This document shows positions 48,841 to 59,300 of a DNA stretch of 64,000 nucleotides, piece after piece; position 1 is the first letter of the stretch; each line of letters opens with the position of its first letter. Source of the DNA: Heliocidaris erythrogramma (Eukaryota; Echinodermata; Echinoidea; Camarodonta; Echinometridae); the NCBI GenBank assembly GCA_025617745.1, contig CM046853.1, forward strand, positions 32,167,313 to 32,231,312, given 5' to 3'. The translations under genes were made by a program, and so were the position numbers. The notes under the pieces are model-generated. The model had not been told where the DNA came from and searched no databases. It saw only the letters and a program-made list of their open reading frames with translations.

Positions 48841-48965
48841 AACAGAATGACAGACACTAGAGAGACATATATAGAGAATACGACAGGGACAGAGGTAGAC
48901 AAAAGAAAAAAAGAAGAGAGAAAGAGGGAGATATGGAGAGAGAGAGAGAGAGAGAGCATAGAGAA
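48381..48965. repeat. GA-rich satellite-like tract
   Basis: About 580 bases of GAGAGACAGAGA-type repeats with one TATATA stretch near 48625. Long Leu/Ser frames on the minus strand (48381-48959) arise only from composition. Confidence 0.9.
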
Positions 48966-49400
48966 AGATAGAAGGGAAGCACCCCCCCCCCCAAAAAAAA
49001 GTAGTGCTGGAACTAAAGATGTAAAGATGGTGAGATCTACATCTAACTGCTCAGAACAAGCTGATGAATATAATTGTTGAAGAGGTCAAAGGGAAATGTA
49101 TATCAGATTTAATTTAATTTATTTATTTGAATACGGCATTAAAAAAAACCTGCCTTCAGCCGCAAGGCTGTTTTCCAGCAAGTCCGTACATATATGTTGA
49201 CTAATTAAAGAGTGAAATTAAAATAGGGATGAAGATGAATTAACGATGGGGCTAAAAAAGAAAAGAGAATGAAGAAAAACCAATGTGAGGCCAACAACAA
49301 AAAATCACTTAGACCAATATATATATTTAAAAAAAAATCTGTATCCGATGCGATTAAGATAAATCAAGGTTACGAGACCACTTCCTCATTAGCAAAGCTA
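48966..49400. other. Upstream flank of the FABP-like gene
   Basis: AT-rich, with a short C run near 48981. Nothing specific is recognised before the E-box pair. Confidence 0.5.
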
Positions 49401-49407
49401 TTAAGAC

Positions 49408-49455
49408 CACGTGATATGAAAGTCGCCAGAGGCTTCCAATGTATCACGTGACGTC
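49408..49455 (+). promoter_or_regulatory. Paired CACGTG E-boxes with an overlapping CRE-like site
   Basis: CACGTG occurs at 49408-49413 and 49445-49450. The second lies in TATCACGTGACGTC, so it overlaps TGACGTC (49449-49455). They are 37 bp apart and about 53-95 bp upstream of the TATA box. TCACGTGAC is the preferred context for USF/TFE-type bHLH-zip factors. The functional claim is inference. Confidence 0.55.
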
Positions 49456-49500
49456 GTTATACGTTAAGTGGCGCTTGGGCGTAAAGGTCGGCCTGAGAAG

Positions 49501-49510
49501 GGTATAAAAA
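49501..49510 (+). promoter_or_regulatory. TATA box of the FABP-like gene
   Basis: GGTATAAAAAGGG, a near-perfect TATA box. Transcription probably starts about 30 bp downstream, near 49530. Confidence 0.75.
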
Positions 49511-49529
49511 GGGTTGTTTTAGGGGACAC

Positions 49530-49611
49530 ATCTTCACCCTCCTCCAGTTGAACTCCGGGATCGAACGGGACAGCGAGCTGCTCCTCCTCATCTTTTCATT
49601 CTTCCTAAACA
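49530..49611 (+). other. 5' untranslated exon of the FABP-like gene
   Basis: From the presumed start site to the strong donor AAACA|GTAAGT at 49611/49612. It has no ATG. The acceptor is before 50686, at one of the AAG sites near 50660 or 50672. Confidence 0.6.
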
Positions 49612-50640
49612 GTAAGTTTACACATCATTCTCTCTCTTTCTCTTTCTATCTCTCTCTATCTCTTTGTGTATTGAATTACTATTAGAAGCCTATCGTTGGA
49701 TGAACTTTTATTCAACATTGACTGATTTATAGATGGGTTGAATGTCTGATTTTTTGATGCAGATTATAGTTTACTTGTGAGATGAATACGTTTTACTTCG
49801 AATTTGCAAACATGTTTACTGACTGGTTTATGATCGTATGTGGTTGATTTCCTTTAACTTTTGAGATACAGAAAAATAAGGTCTAGCCTATTTATTAAAT
49901 AGAAAAAGGCCTTTACTCTAAAAACTCAAGTGTTAAATCAACATTTAAAAGGGTTGAGGAGTGACAACATTTCATAATGGTATATTTACACTTTTAACAT
50001 GATGGTCCAACCTTAAAACTATTAAATCCAGCGTGCTAATACTTTTTATTTACCAATATGAAAATGTTGTCACTTCTCGAAACCTTTCAAATGTTGATTC
50101 TCTCATGGGGTGGTGCAAGAAAGTTGCAATCAATTGCAAATTGTAAAGCAAATTAGAACAACCATTGTGAATGTTTCAGGGTCTGCCCATTCAAGAGATG
50201 CGCTTGCAACAATGATTTTGATTGGTAGTACCGATCAGTTGCAACTTGCAATCAATCGCAACTTTCTTGCAACACCCCATTAGAGTGTTCAATGGCATAA
50301 TGATCAAATCAATAAATAAATATATTTAACATTTATCAGTAGATCACTGTGCCTTTAGATATTTTACATTTGAATTCGAAATACACAAGCATCTTTAAAT
50401 ATCAAAGTAACTCTTTCAATTTCATGTTTTGCTATGTATTCTAAGCCGAATCGAAAAAGAATGTATTGTGTATGCCAACATGGATACCTTAACAGTTTAT
50501 GATCGTCATTGTTATATAAGATTATAGGGAATGAAATGAAAAACAAAATAAAAAGGAGAAAATACATTATAGCGGTTATTTAAATTATTACAGTATAATA
50601 TAAATACAATTCTAGAACTATTATTTTTGAAATGGCTATA
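49612..50640. other. First intron of the FABP-like gene
   Basis: AT-rich, with CT repeats at its 5' end (49630-49665) and one MITE at 50108-50279. No exon is seen. Confidence 0.6.
50108..50279. mobile_element. Palindromic MITE (GGGGTGTTGCAAGAAAGTTG ends)
   Basis: The ends TGGGGTGGTGCAAGAAAGTT and the complement of TGGGGTGTTGCAAGAAAGTT are inverted, followed by GCAATCAATTGCAA inverted again. About 172 bp with no coding capacity. Confidence 0.72.
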
Positions 50641-50685
50641 TCCCTCTGTTCCACCTCAAGGTTTGCTCCAAGAACAACTCTCAAG

Positions 50686-50862
50686 ATGACTGACTTCTCA
50701 GGCAAGTGGACATTCGACCATGCAGAAAACATGGAAACACTGGCAGAGATGTTGAAGATTGACAAGGCCAAGATCCCCAAGGATCGCAGTTCAACGGTGG
50801 AGATCACCCAGAATGGAGACAACTTCCATATCGTTTCAGTGGGCGGTGGCAGGACCCGTGAT
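50686..50862 (+). CDS. FABP-like gene, coding exon 1
   Basis: N-terminal half: the first beta strand, the helix-turn-helix lid (AENMETLAEMLKIDKAKIPK) and following strands. Ends in RTRD at the phase-0 donor. Confidence 0.85.
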
Positions 50863-51950
50863 GTGAGTACATTTTGATCTCATGCCTCCGCATATTTCGC
50901 AAATATACTATCAAAACACTAAGCCGAATATATTATTCATTCAAATGATACAAGGTCTTCCATTCCCACCAAAACACACAAAACTATCTTACGGAGCCGA
51001 AACGAAGGCGGATTCTGGAAGGGCCGGCGGAATCCCCAAATTCACGTTCGCCCAAACCCTCTTTCTGACAGTCCTGGATCCGCCCCTGCCAAGTACTGGA
51101 CTAAATTTCCCAACAAACCTCGAATATGACTATCAATCCGCGCCCAATGGAAATCAGTATAATCTAATTTTGAATGGTGCAGCCTTTTAATGCATCCAGT
51201 CATTTTTCAGTAGCCACCTCATACCCGCTTTATCCAATTCAACTATACCTTTATTACATGCTAACCACCTCTGCTACTCCCCCCTCTTTTCTGTAAGTTT
51301 TTCATGTATTGTTGTAGACCAAAATAAAATTTAAATGCTGCTGATATAAATGTGAAGTTAAAGGAGAATTACGCTCAAAAATAAAGACGATAGTGTTCAA
51401 AGGTGTTATTTATTCCTACTTCAAAATATACGAGATCGATACGAATCAAATTGATTTAGGCCAATAAGTAGGAATATATTACACCTTCCAATATAAGTAA
51501 ATTTGTAATCAGGGCTTAATTCTCCTTTAAGGATATCAAAAAGTGGTGCATTGGTATATATATATATATATATACTCTTCGATAAACAAACAAAGAGCCC
51601 TTTATCTATCCATCATGAAGGAAAAGACAAATGAAATACTGAGAAAAGGAAAAGAAAAACAAATGTTCATGTAAATGAATGAATAAGCGCATTTATATTT
51701 TTTCCGTCTACAATCTGATTTCCTCATCTTCTAGATGAACTTCACAATCGGCAAGTCTTTCATCGATCCCGACGTGCTGGAGCTGCGCAACAAGGAGATC
51801 CAAGTCACACCCAGCTGGAACGGGGGCAAACTGGTCCTCACCGGTCCTAAGGGCACCAACAGTGCTACCAGGGAGATCATCGGGGCCCAGATGGTGGTCA
51901 CTTTCAACTGGGAGGGGGCCGTGGGCAAACGGTTCTTTAATAGGGCTTAA
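50686..51950 (+). CDS. Fatty-acid-binding-protein-like intracellular lipid binder
   Basis: Two coding exons, 50686-50862 (59 codons) and 51735-51950 (71 codons plus stop), join in phase 0 (CGT GAT|GTGAGT ... CTAG|ATG AAC) to give 130 residues. That is the usual length of the FABP/CRABP family (about 127-137). The start reads MTDFSGKWTFDHAENMETLA, matching the family's FxGxW start. The middle has the STVEITQNGDNFHIVS strand pair, and the end is MVVTFNWEGAVGKRF. The carboxylate-binding R-x-Y of many members appears here as R-F-F. Members carry fatty acids or retinoids in the cytosol; the ligand is not predictable. Typical vertebrate genes have four exons, so this gene has lost or never had two introns. 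An in-frame ATG upstream (50632) lies before the likely acceptor and is not used. Confidence 0.85.
51000..51090. mobile_element. hAT-like end fragment
   Basis: GTCCTGGATCCGCCCCTG at about 51072-51090 is the complement of the CAGGGGCGGATCCAGGAC type of hAT-like end. The partner end was not found, so this is a remnant inside the FABP intron. Confidence 0.45.
51358..51530. mobile_element. TTAA-flanked MITE (family B, short form)
   Basis: TTAA lies at 51358-51361 and 51527-51530, with inverted AGGAGAATTA ends. It is an internally deleted version of 17604-18514: the first ~60-90 bp and the last ~80 bp match, and about 740 bp of the middle are missing. Confidence 0.85.
51559..51575. repeat. (TA)n microsatellite
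   Basis: TATATA run in the FABP intron. Confidence 0.9.
51735..51950 (+). CDS. FABP-like gene, coding exon 2
   Basis: C-terminal half, 71 residues and TAA. This exon is much richer in GC than its surroundings (CTGGAGCTGCGCAACAAGG style codons), which suggests stronger codon selection than in exon 1. Confidence 0.85.
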   Translation: MNFTIGKSFIDPDVLELRNKEIQVTPSWNGGKLVLTGPKGTNSATREIIGAQMVVTFNWEGAVGKRFFNRA

Positions 51951-52570
51951 TAATGTAGGCTGCAACCGCTTTGTCTCTCAAAAATAGCACTTGTATTCCT
52001 CATATCAAAGCCTTCACATCGGATCATAATTTTCCAACATGAAAATATGCAAAATAAATGTCTTGTCCATTGTAAACTCATGACTTGACTGAACACCCAA
52101 TAATGTAAAGAATAAATAAATAAAAAAGAAGAAAGAAATAGAACACTTAGAGAAACTTAAAGGTATATATCTAAGACAAAATGTAAGAATTGTTGAGGTT
52201 TTGGGACACTTCTAGGCCATAGAGGTTTATTCTCTTATTCATTTATCTTTCGGAGCAGCGACTGCCGAATAAGACCGAAGTCCCGAGGAAAATAATTTCC
52301 CGCAGTTTTATTCCATATTACTTACAGCAACAACTTTTGGAGATGCCACCCCGATACAATATGAATGCTACCATGCATGGTGATACGTTTACCACAGCAT
52401 GCCTAACTTTTGTCTTATCTTATTAAATGACCCGTCAACTCCAACAAAAATATACCTTACCTACTTTTGGTAACAACATTTTGCATTCACATATTTCTCT
52501 CGTGAAGAACCAATTCAAAATAGTTCATTTCTGTATTTGTGAAAGCAGCTGAATGTCGGTTCAATAAACA
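51951..52570 (+). other. 3' UTR of the FABP-like gene
   Basis: Candidate AATAAA signals lie near 52110 and at 52563-52568. The second would give a UTR of about 640 bases. No other feature is seen. Confidence 0.5.
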
Positions 52571-55500
52571 TGAAAACAAAGCTTTGATAATTATGAATTG
52601 CATTTTTGCACTGTTTTGTCGTGTACTTCTTCAGTGTTTTGTGAAAAATCGGATGTCGTTACGGTATTGAATGCACGCAGTGACGCTGCTGATGGCGTGG
52701 TGTATTTTAGATTGTTAACACCATGACTGATTGTACGTATATATAGTGAGAAAAAAGAAAGAAAAAAGAAGCAAACAACAAAAACAAAAACATAAAAAAA
52801 CCATCCCAAGGAACAAACATACAAAGACAAAACAAAAAGCATTATTGCGTGCTAAATATGATCGTTATAAACATAATTGAAATATAGTGTAGTGCAACAT
52901 AAATGATTGATTGTATGTGTGGTGCTAAAAAGGACGTAATGCTTAAAATGATCGTTAAATGCATGATTGAAGGCGAGTGTGGTGCAACAATGGTTGAGGT
53001 AGATGATGGTGCAATATAACCATTAAAGAATTTCTTTATGATTTTAGGGTTATGAGGCAAGACAAAAATTCCTAGAAAAAAATGATCCACAGGACAGCTA
53101 CCATAAAAAAAAGGTATCCCGGCCTAACATCCCACATAGGAAGTGCTGGCATGCAGAGGGGTAACTAAAAAGGGGTGAAAGGGTATCCAGGGCATTTGGG
53201 GCTCAGTTTTTTGGAGGCAATAGTCGAAGGGGTTTCACATATTCCTTCATATGTCGTTTTACACCATTTATAAACAATTACAGTTGTAATTATTACACTC
53301 ACTTTTACAACAAACAATCATGGATTAGCATTCCTAAAAAGGAAAAAAAAGAGGCATATTAGATCTTCCAGAGACATGATAAAGTCATAAAGAAACCATG
53401 GCAGCTGTTTAAATGGATATTTCTAATACCATTGTTGCATCAAGTGTAAATAACAAGTCTGTAAAACAATACAATGCTGCACATAAATACTCTAAAGAAA
53501 TTATTAAGTTTACACCATCATGACCAATGACAAACCGAATCTATGATACAGAATCATAAATGTGTAGGCGATAGTAATTTCCTTTATTCATTGCAATTCA
53601 AGATATATTTTCAACCAATAACATCAATCATTGTTTAGTATGATTACCTGGAACTAGAAAGGAATGAATTTTAGATCACGAGATCAATTATACTCTTCAT
53701 ATATACAAATCAAGACTTTCCCCCACAAATCATTGTATATCATTTCATTTTATAGGAATATATATCTCTTGACAAAAAGCACACTCATTCTATACCACAT
53801 GAATATCCATCGTGAGTATATAAAAACATTCAAAAACACAGTACTATTAGCTTTAAGTTGCCATGATTTTAACAAAACAACTTATTTCTCATGATTCAGG
53901 AAGATTACGTTTATTATTCCAGTCAGAAGGTATAAAGATTTAAAATCCACACAATAGTGCTGCTTAGACACACAAATATTTCACATTCATACTACATGTA
54001 CTTCAAACTAGCTGGGTATTTTTGGTTAATATTATTACGATTAAGCACTGAGAAAATGAGGAGGTCAGCAAACGTCGTTTCATTTTCTCTGATTAGAAAA
54101 TCACACATGATATAGACACACAAATATTTCAGATTCATTAATAAATATACTACTTCAAACTATCTGGGTATATGTGGTTAATATTTGTTTATTAGAATTA
54201 AGAACTTTTCTGCTAAGGGTTGTTTCGTTTTCTCCGAAATCCAATACAGATTATAAAATATCTGCTTGGAGTCAAAATCAAAGAAACACCACAGATAGTC
54301 ACTGGAAGTTACACCATCAGGTGTCACTTCATATTCAAATGTGCAACAAATGATTATTAGTGGAGTCGAAAATTACTTCTACTTTTTATACTTCAAGAAA
54401 ATTGTTAATAAACTATGAGCCCCTTTTTACTTAAAATAAGTATAAAATAGGGTTACAACCCTATTTTTTCATTATCTCAAAGAAATTCAGCAAAAAAAAA
54501 ATCCTATTTTCAAAAGAACAGATACATATCCATTCACTTGTTTGGAAACTTAGTTAAAACATGACCGATTTTTGTGGAATTTCTTGTTCTATCAACAAAA
54601 CATTCCCTTTTTGTCAAATCCGAGAACATCCCCAAATCACCCCCTTTTAAGCTCAATTTCCAAACATCATGCATACATGAAGTCAATATGGAGAGACAAC
54701 ACCGGGAAATAGTAAATAAATAAAAAATAATTTCAGTCAAGACATATTATCTGAAGTTTTGACAGTGTTTTTAAATGGTAATCTTTCATTAATTCAATTC
54801 AAACATGATAGCACTTATATCTAAATATGACAGGCATGTCATTAGTACTGAAATACAAGTACAAATACAAGCTGTACACTGATTTTTAAAGAGCATTTCT
54901 AAACACATGTAAAATAATGTATATTGAATTAGTCAGCAGTTTATCAATTGTATTAATATCATATGCATAATAAAATAAGATGCATAATTACCTTTCAAAT
55001 AAATAAAATCAACAATGTGATATTATCATGTGCAAATTTTCTGACTGCTTCAAAATGTCACACAACAACCAGTGGCGGACTAGATCACAAATCTGGCCAG
55101 AAATTTTCAATAAAACTAGCCCGCCCTAGCTAAAAGCAAAATAATTTGCTTGCCCTTCTAGAAAACTCCCAAATTTGCAAGTTACAAGGTTACCTATGTC
55201 TACATCTCACTATCTAACACTATCAAAAGATTGTGAAATAGTAATTAGTTTATAACAGAAGTATAAATGAACAGCAAAAATTAAACAGATATTAACAAAG
55301 GCCGAGATAATGTTTTGGTTAATACTTATTTCACCTTTTCTCCCCTTGTGTGTATATATACAATGGGTACATGTACTTGAAGTGTATACGGTAAAAGATT
55401 TCGAGTAAAAATAGCACAGAAAAGGGTATGAATGACAATATGAAATATGAAAATATAGAAATATGAAAATATAGAAAAACTAAAATCAACACACAGGTTA

Positions 55501-55737
55501 ATGGATTGCTTTTGAAATATAACATAACACTAAAAAAAAATATTGTATATTCAATCATTTGTACTGACTTGTTAATGTGCTAATACATTCAAAGAAATAT
55601 CACAGCACAGAAGTGGCATATCTATACATGTATTTTGTTTGTTTTCATAAACATCTTCATGCACTTATCCATCGCTCATTGCTGGTGATTCGCCCTTTTA
55701 CTGACTAATGAATCAATCGTAATAATGGAATGCCAGC
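52571..55737. other. Gene-poor interval between the FABP-like gene and the receptor gene
   Basis: It includes imperfect tandem repeats around ATGATCG/GGTGCAACA (52855-53010) and a tandem duplication (about 53960-54105 and 54112-54240). Some of the right part may be 3' UTR of the minus-strand receptor gene. No coding region is supported. Confidence 0.5.
53960..54240. repeat. About 150-bp diverged tandem duplication
   Basis: Both copies contain AGACACACAAATATTTCA, ACTTCAAACTA-CTGGGTAT and CGTTTxATTTTCTC in the same order. Confidence 0.75.
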
Positions 55738-56193
55738 CACAGGCATACTAAGGATTTTTTAAAGGGGTTGTTATTCTTATTTTTAACGTAATCATTTAAT
55801 CAGCGGTGGATCCAGGATTTTGTGAGGGAGGGGGAAAAAAGGTCATCAGCACTTTGGGTGTCTTTTTACCCCAAAATTCTCTGACAAGCAACGAACCCCC
55901 CCCCCAAAAAAAAAAAAAACAACCACCAAAAACAACAAAACAAAAAAAATCTATATATATACAGGCCTTGAAATAAAATATTAGACCAAGCTTCTGTAAT
56001 AAGGGTACTATAAATATGGATACAAAATTATAAAACTGTTTGCCGTTGTATTTCACTGAATGAATACCAAATTCCAGCAATTATACCAACAAGCTTTTGT
56101 TTCATTTTTAAACATCTACATTTAAACACTGCCAAAGGGGTGTGTTTGAACACCAAAAACACCCCCCCCCCCCCCCCCCCCGGTATGCCTATG
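55738..56193. mobile_element. 456-bp hAT-like element in the receptor gene's 3' flank
   Basis: An exact 8-bp duplication, atgccagc, lies at 55730-55737 and 56194-56201. The ends are CACAGGCATACT and the complement of CATAGGCATACC. Inside, at 55801, is a second hAT-type start (CAGCGGTGGATCCAGG), and C/G and A runs follow. It lies 114 bp after the stop codon of the receptor gene. Confidence 0.72.
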
Positions 56194-56314
56194 ATGCCAG
56201 CACATTGAATTTTTGCCATTCAAATATGCCCCTGAATTCTACAGAAGAGTCCATCCACATCCATTTCTGTCTGGTTTTGATTAAACTGCATATCGTATGC
56301 ACCTTTTGAGTGGT

Positions 56315-56390
56315 TTATATCACGATGTCCGCGTAGAGTGGATTCTTGAAACTTAAAGAAGGTACATCTCCTGCATCTTCTTTAGATCTC
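56315..56390 (-). CDS. Receptor gene last exon: NPLY motif and stop
   Basis: 76 bp, entered in phase 2 (AG|G = R). It encodes RSKEDAGDVPSLSFKNPLYA then DIVI and TAA at 56315-56317. The acceptor ACATGTTGCAG has only a moderate polypyrimidine tract. Confidence 0.7.
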
Positions 56391-59300
56391 CTGCAACATG
56401 TAAATTATAAGATAACATTTTACCGCTGTTTAGGTTTTCAAATAATGGCAATGCCAAAAAACTATTAAGATTACTAGACTGTATTCTTATTACCATCATC
56501 ATTATTACTATTATTATTATTATCATTATCATCATTATCATCATTATTATTATTATTACTATTATTATTATTATAATTTACCTATCTGCGACTTAAGGCG
56601 AATCCTAACAATAGGTTTATTCCGTCACAATAGAAATTCGACGTTAAGGCGAAACGAACGTGGGTTAAGGCGAATCCTTTTATCTCATCCTATTGTTAGG
56701 ATTCGCCTTAACCCACGTTCGTTTCGCCTTAAGTCGCAGTTAGAGTTATAACAATTATCTTAATTATTATTATTATTAAAAAATTATTTCCTTCGTTAAG
56801 GTAAATCCTATCAATGCGGTTTATTCCGTCACAATGGAAATTCAACATTAAGGCGAAAGCGACCGTGCGTTAAGGCGAATGATAACAATAGGCTGAGATA
56901 AAAGGATTTGCCCTAACGTCACAATAAGAGTAATAATTATTATTATTATTGTTTTATTATTATAATCATAATTATTGTTAATATTGTTATTATTACTATT
57001 ATTATTATTGTGTCTTCACTGATTTGGGGCGCATGTTTATGTATATTTCTACAAAAATGATAAGCTGATCCTGCCTTTCATACTATTCAGTCATGATTAT
57101 ATTCCACTATTTGCAACTAAAGCATTTACACAATACTCAAATTACAAGCATATACATATATAGAGAATAATATAACTTAATCCAAAATAAATAATAAAAG
57201 CTTTATTGCCGGTGTAAAACAAGAACCCTTTGTGAATTTTACAAATGGCCCAGATTCACAGACTTATATGCAGCTAAATATAACTGAAAAACAACAGTGA
57301 TATTTTTGCAATTCCCAAAAGTATCTTGCAGAAAGAACAGTCAACAACAATTTGAGTTTCTGGTTTTATGGTGTCATTTCCAATACCAATGAAACAACTA
57401 TGACTTCTAACGAAGCCCATCACACCATAACTGAAAACTGCAAATTCAATTTGAGTACAGTTTACAATATTAACATTAACCCAATGTCTACTGCATTCTC
57501 TAATTCCTACAGGGTTAATGCAGGGACCATCCAGTTTCTACAGGCAAAGGGGTAAACTCAATAGATATCATGAATTGGTTCCAATGTGAAAAAGATGTCA
57601 ATGAAAACAAAAATGACTATAGTAACATTCAAATATTAAAGTAGAGTTCCGGTCATGCAATTATATTGTGAAAAGCACGGGCGTAGACACGTATAATTAT
57701 CCATTGTTAGTGGGGGGATGATCTATTCATCATCCCCCCACTAACAATAGAAAGTGTGTTCGTATCTACGCCACTGGTGAAAAGAACTGTCTCAAAGGAA
57801 TTGGGAAAGGTTGACCATACATACAAATTATTTTAGACTGTTTTTGGAATCGTCAAAACAGATAAGAAATTGACCCAACCTTGGTGAAAAGCACATGTAC
57901 TGCACACAGAAATGGGTATATGGAGCAGTACATACAAGTGGCATAAATTTTCTGCCCGAACATTTCAGCTATTATTAGTCATATTTCGAATATAAGAGCA
58001 TTTGAAGAGCAATCCTTTTCAGGGGATGTTTCTACTATGATAATCTACCAAACTGACATAAATTTAGTGAGAAAGCTCACAAATCAAGATTCCCTTTAAG
58101 ATGAAGTTAACAAAAGGAGAAAACTCTATCACATCAACTTTCAAAATATAGGTCTTAACATAAAGGAGGGAGGGGGAGGGGCACAATATCCACAAACTGC
58201 ATGACTACGTCTTTTTCAAGAGGGAGATCAATATAAGCTGTGTGTATTATTAAGCCCTCCATTCCCTTCTTCCATCATATTTTTTTTTTGTGTGTGACAT
58301 TTTATTTTTCCTACTACAAATCAGGGGGAGGGGGTGGGGGTATGGCTGCCTCTGCCCCCTTAGCCTATAGATAGTAATGCAAAATACAAATAACCTTACA
58401 TTTCTGTACCCAATTAATCCCCTTATGTTACCTCAACACTTGCTTCTGTTCTGGTGACGTCTCCTCAATCAACTCTCTCTCATCACTCGTATTGAAAGAT
58501 CCTGTACTAGTGACTGACATCCTGGACATCTGAACTTGCTCACTGCAAGGGCTGTCATTGATAACTGTTCCCATCACATAGGCTAATAAGAGAATGCAAG
58601 TTCGTGACTATGAAATGGATGAACCAGATAGAAGACCCAAACACTTGACAAAAATTTCCCATAAAGTACCACAATGTTTGTCATGATCCAAAGAAAAGAT
58701 GGCAATGAAGGTAGGAATAACCAAGTTTATGTAATTGATTCCTCTCTATGTGAAAACAATGACAGTAGCCGATATAGATTTGATTTGTAATCACTTCCAG
58801 TTCAGGGGAGTGTTGAATCAAGTGTTTTGTCAGTGATTTTTACAGACAAATTTGCTCTAAGCCAACCAGATGCAAGGATTTCAGTAGCTTAACAGTTGTC
58901 GGTAAAAATCACTGACAAAACACTTGATGAAACGCTCCCCTGACCTTGGCCTATACAAGCACCATGGAAATCATATCACAATGAAAAAACAGTATATGAT
59001 CTTGACAAACACTACATCATATTTCATAATCTTAAAAATTAATTTGAAAAATAAAAAAATATTGTTCGGGTACAATTTGTTAGTGAAATGACAGGAAAAT
59101 GTATAAAAGTGCAAATGAAACAAAATACTATACTTCAATACCCGAGACTCTGAATAAGTACAGATAATGGAATGTTGTAACTAGTTCAACGTATTATACC
59201 AATCACCAAAAATATTTTGCTCTGTATGTTAGATGTTCCATGTCGCTAAACTATTTTCAAAATATGTGCTTCAAATATTACTTCTGTAAAGAGATATTTA

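Noticed and set aside
48381-48959. 192-residue minus-strand ORF
   Set aside because: GA-repeat composition gives an artificial Leu/Ser protein.
50632-50685. Upstream in-frame ATG giving the FABP-like protein an extra 18 residues
   Set aside because: It lies before the likely 3' splice sites near 50660-50672, and family members start right at the MTDF-like position.
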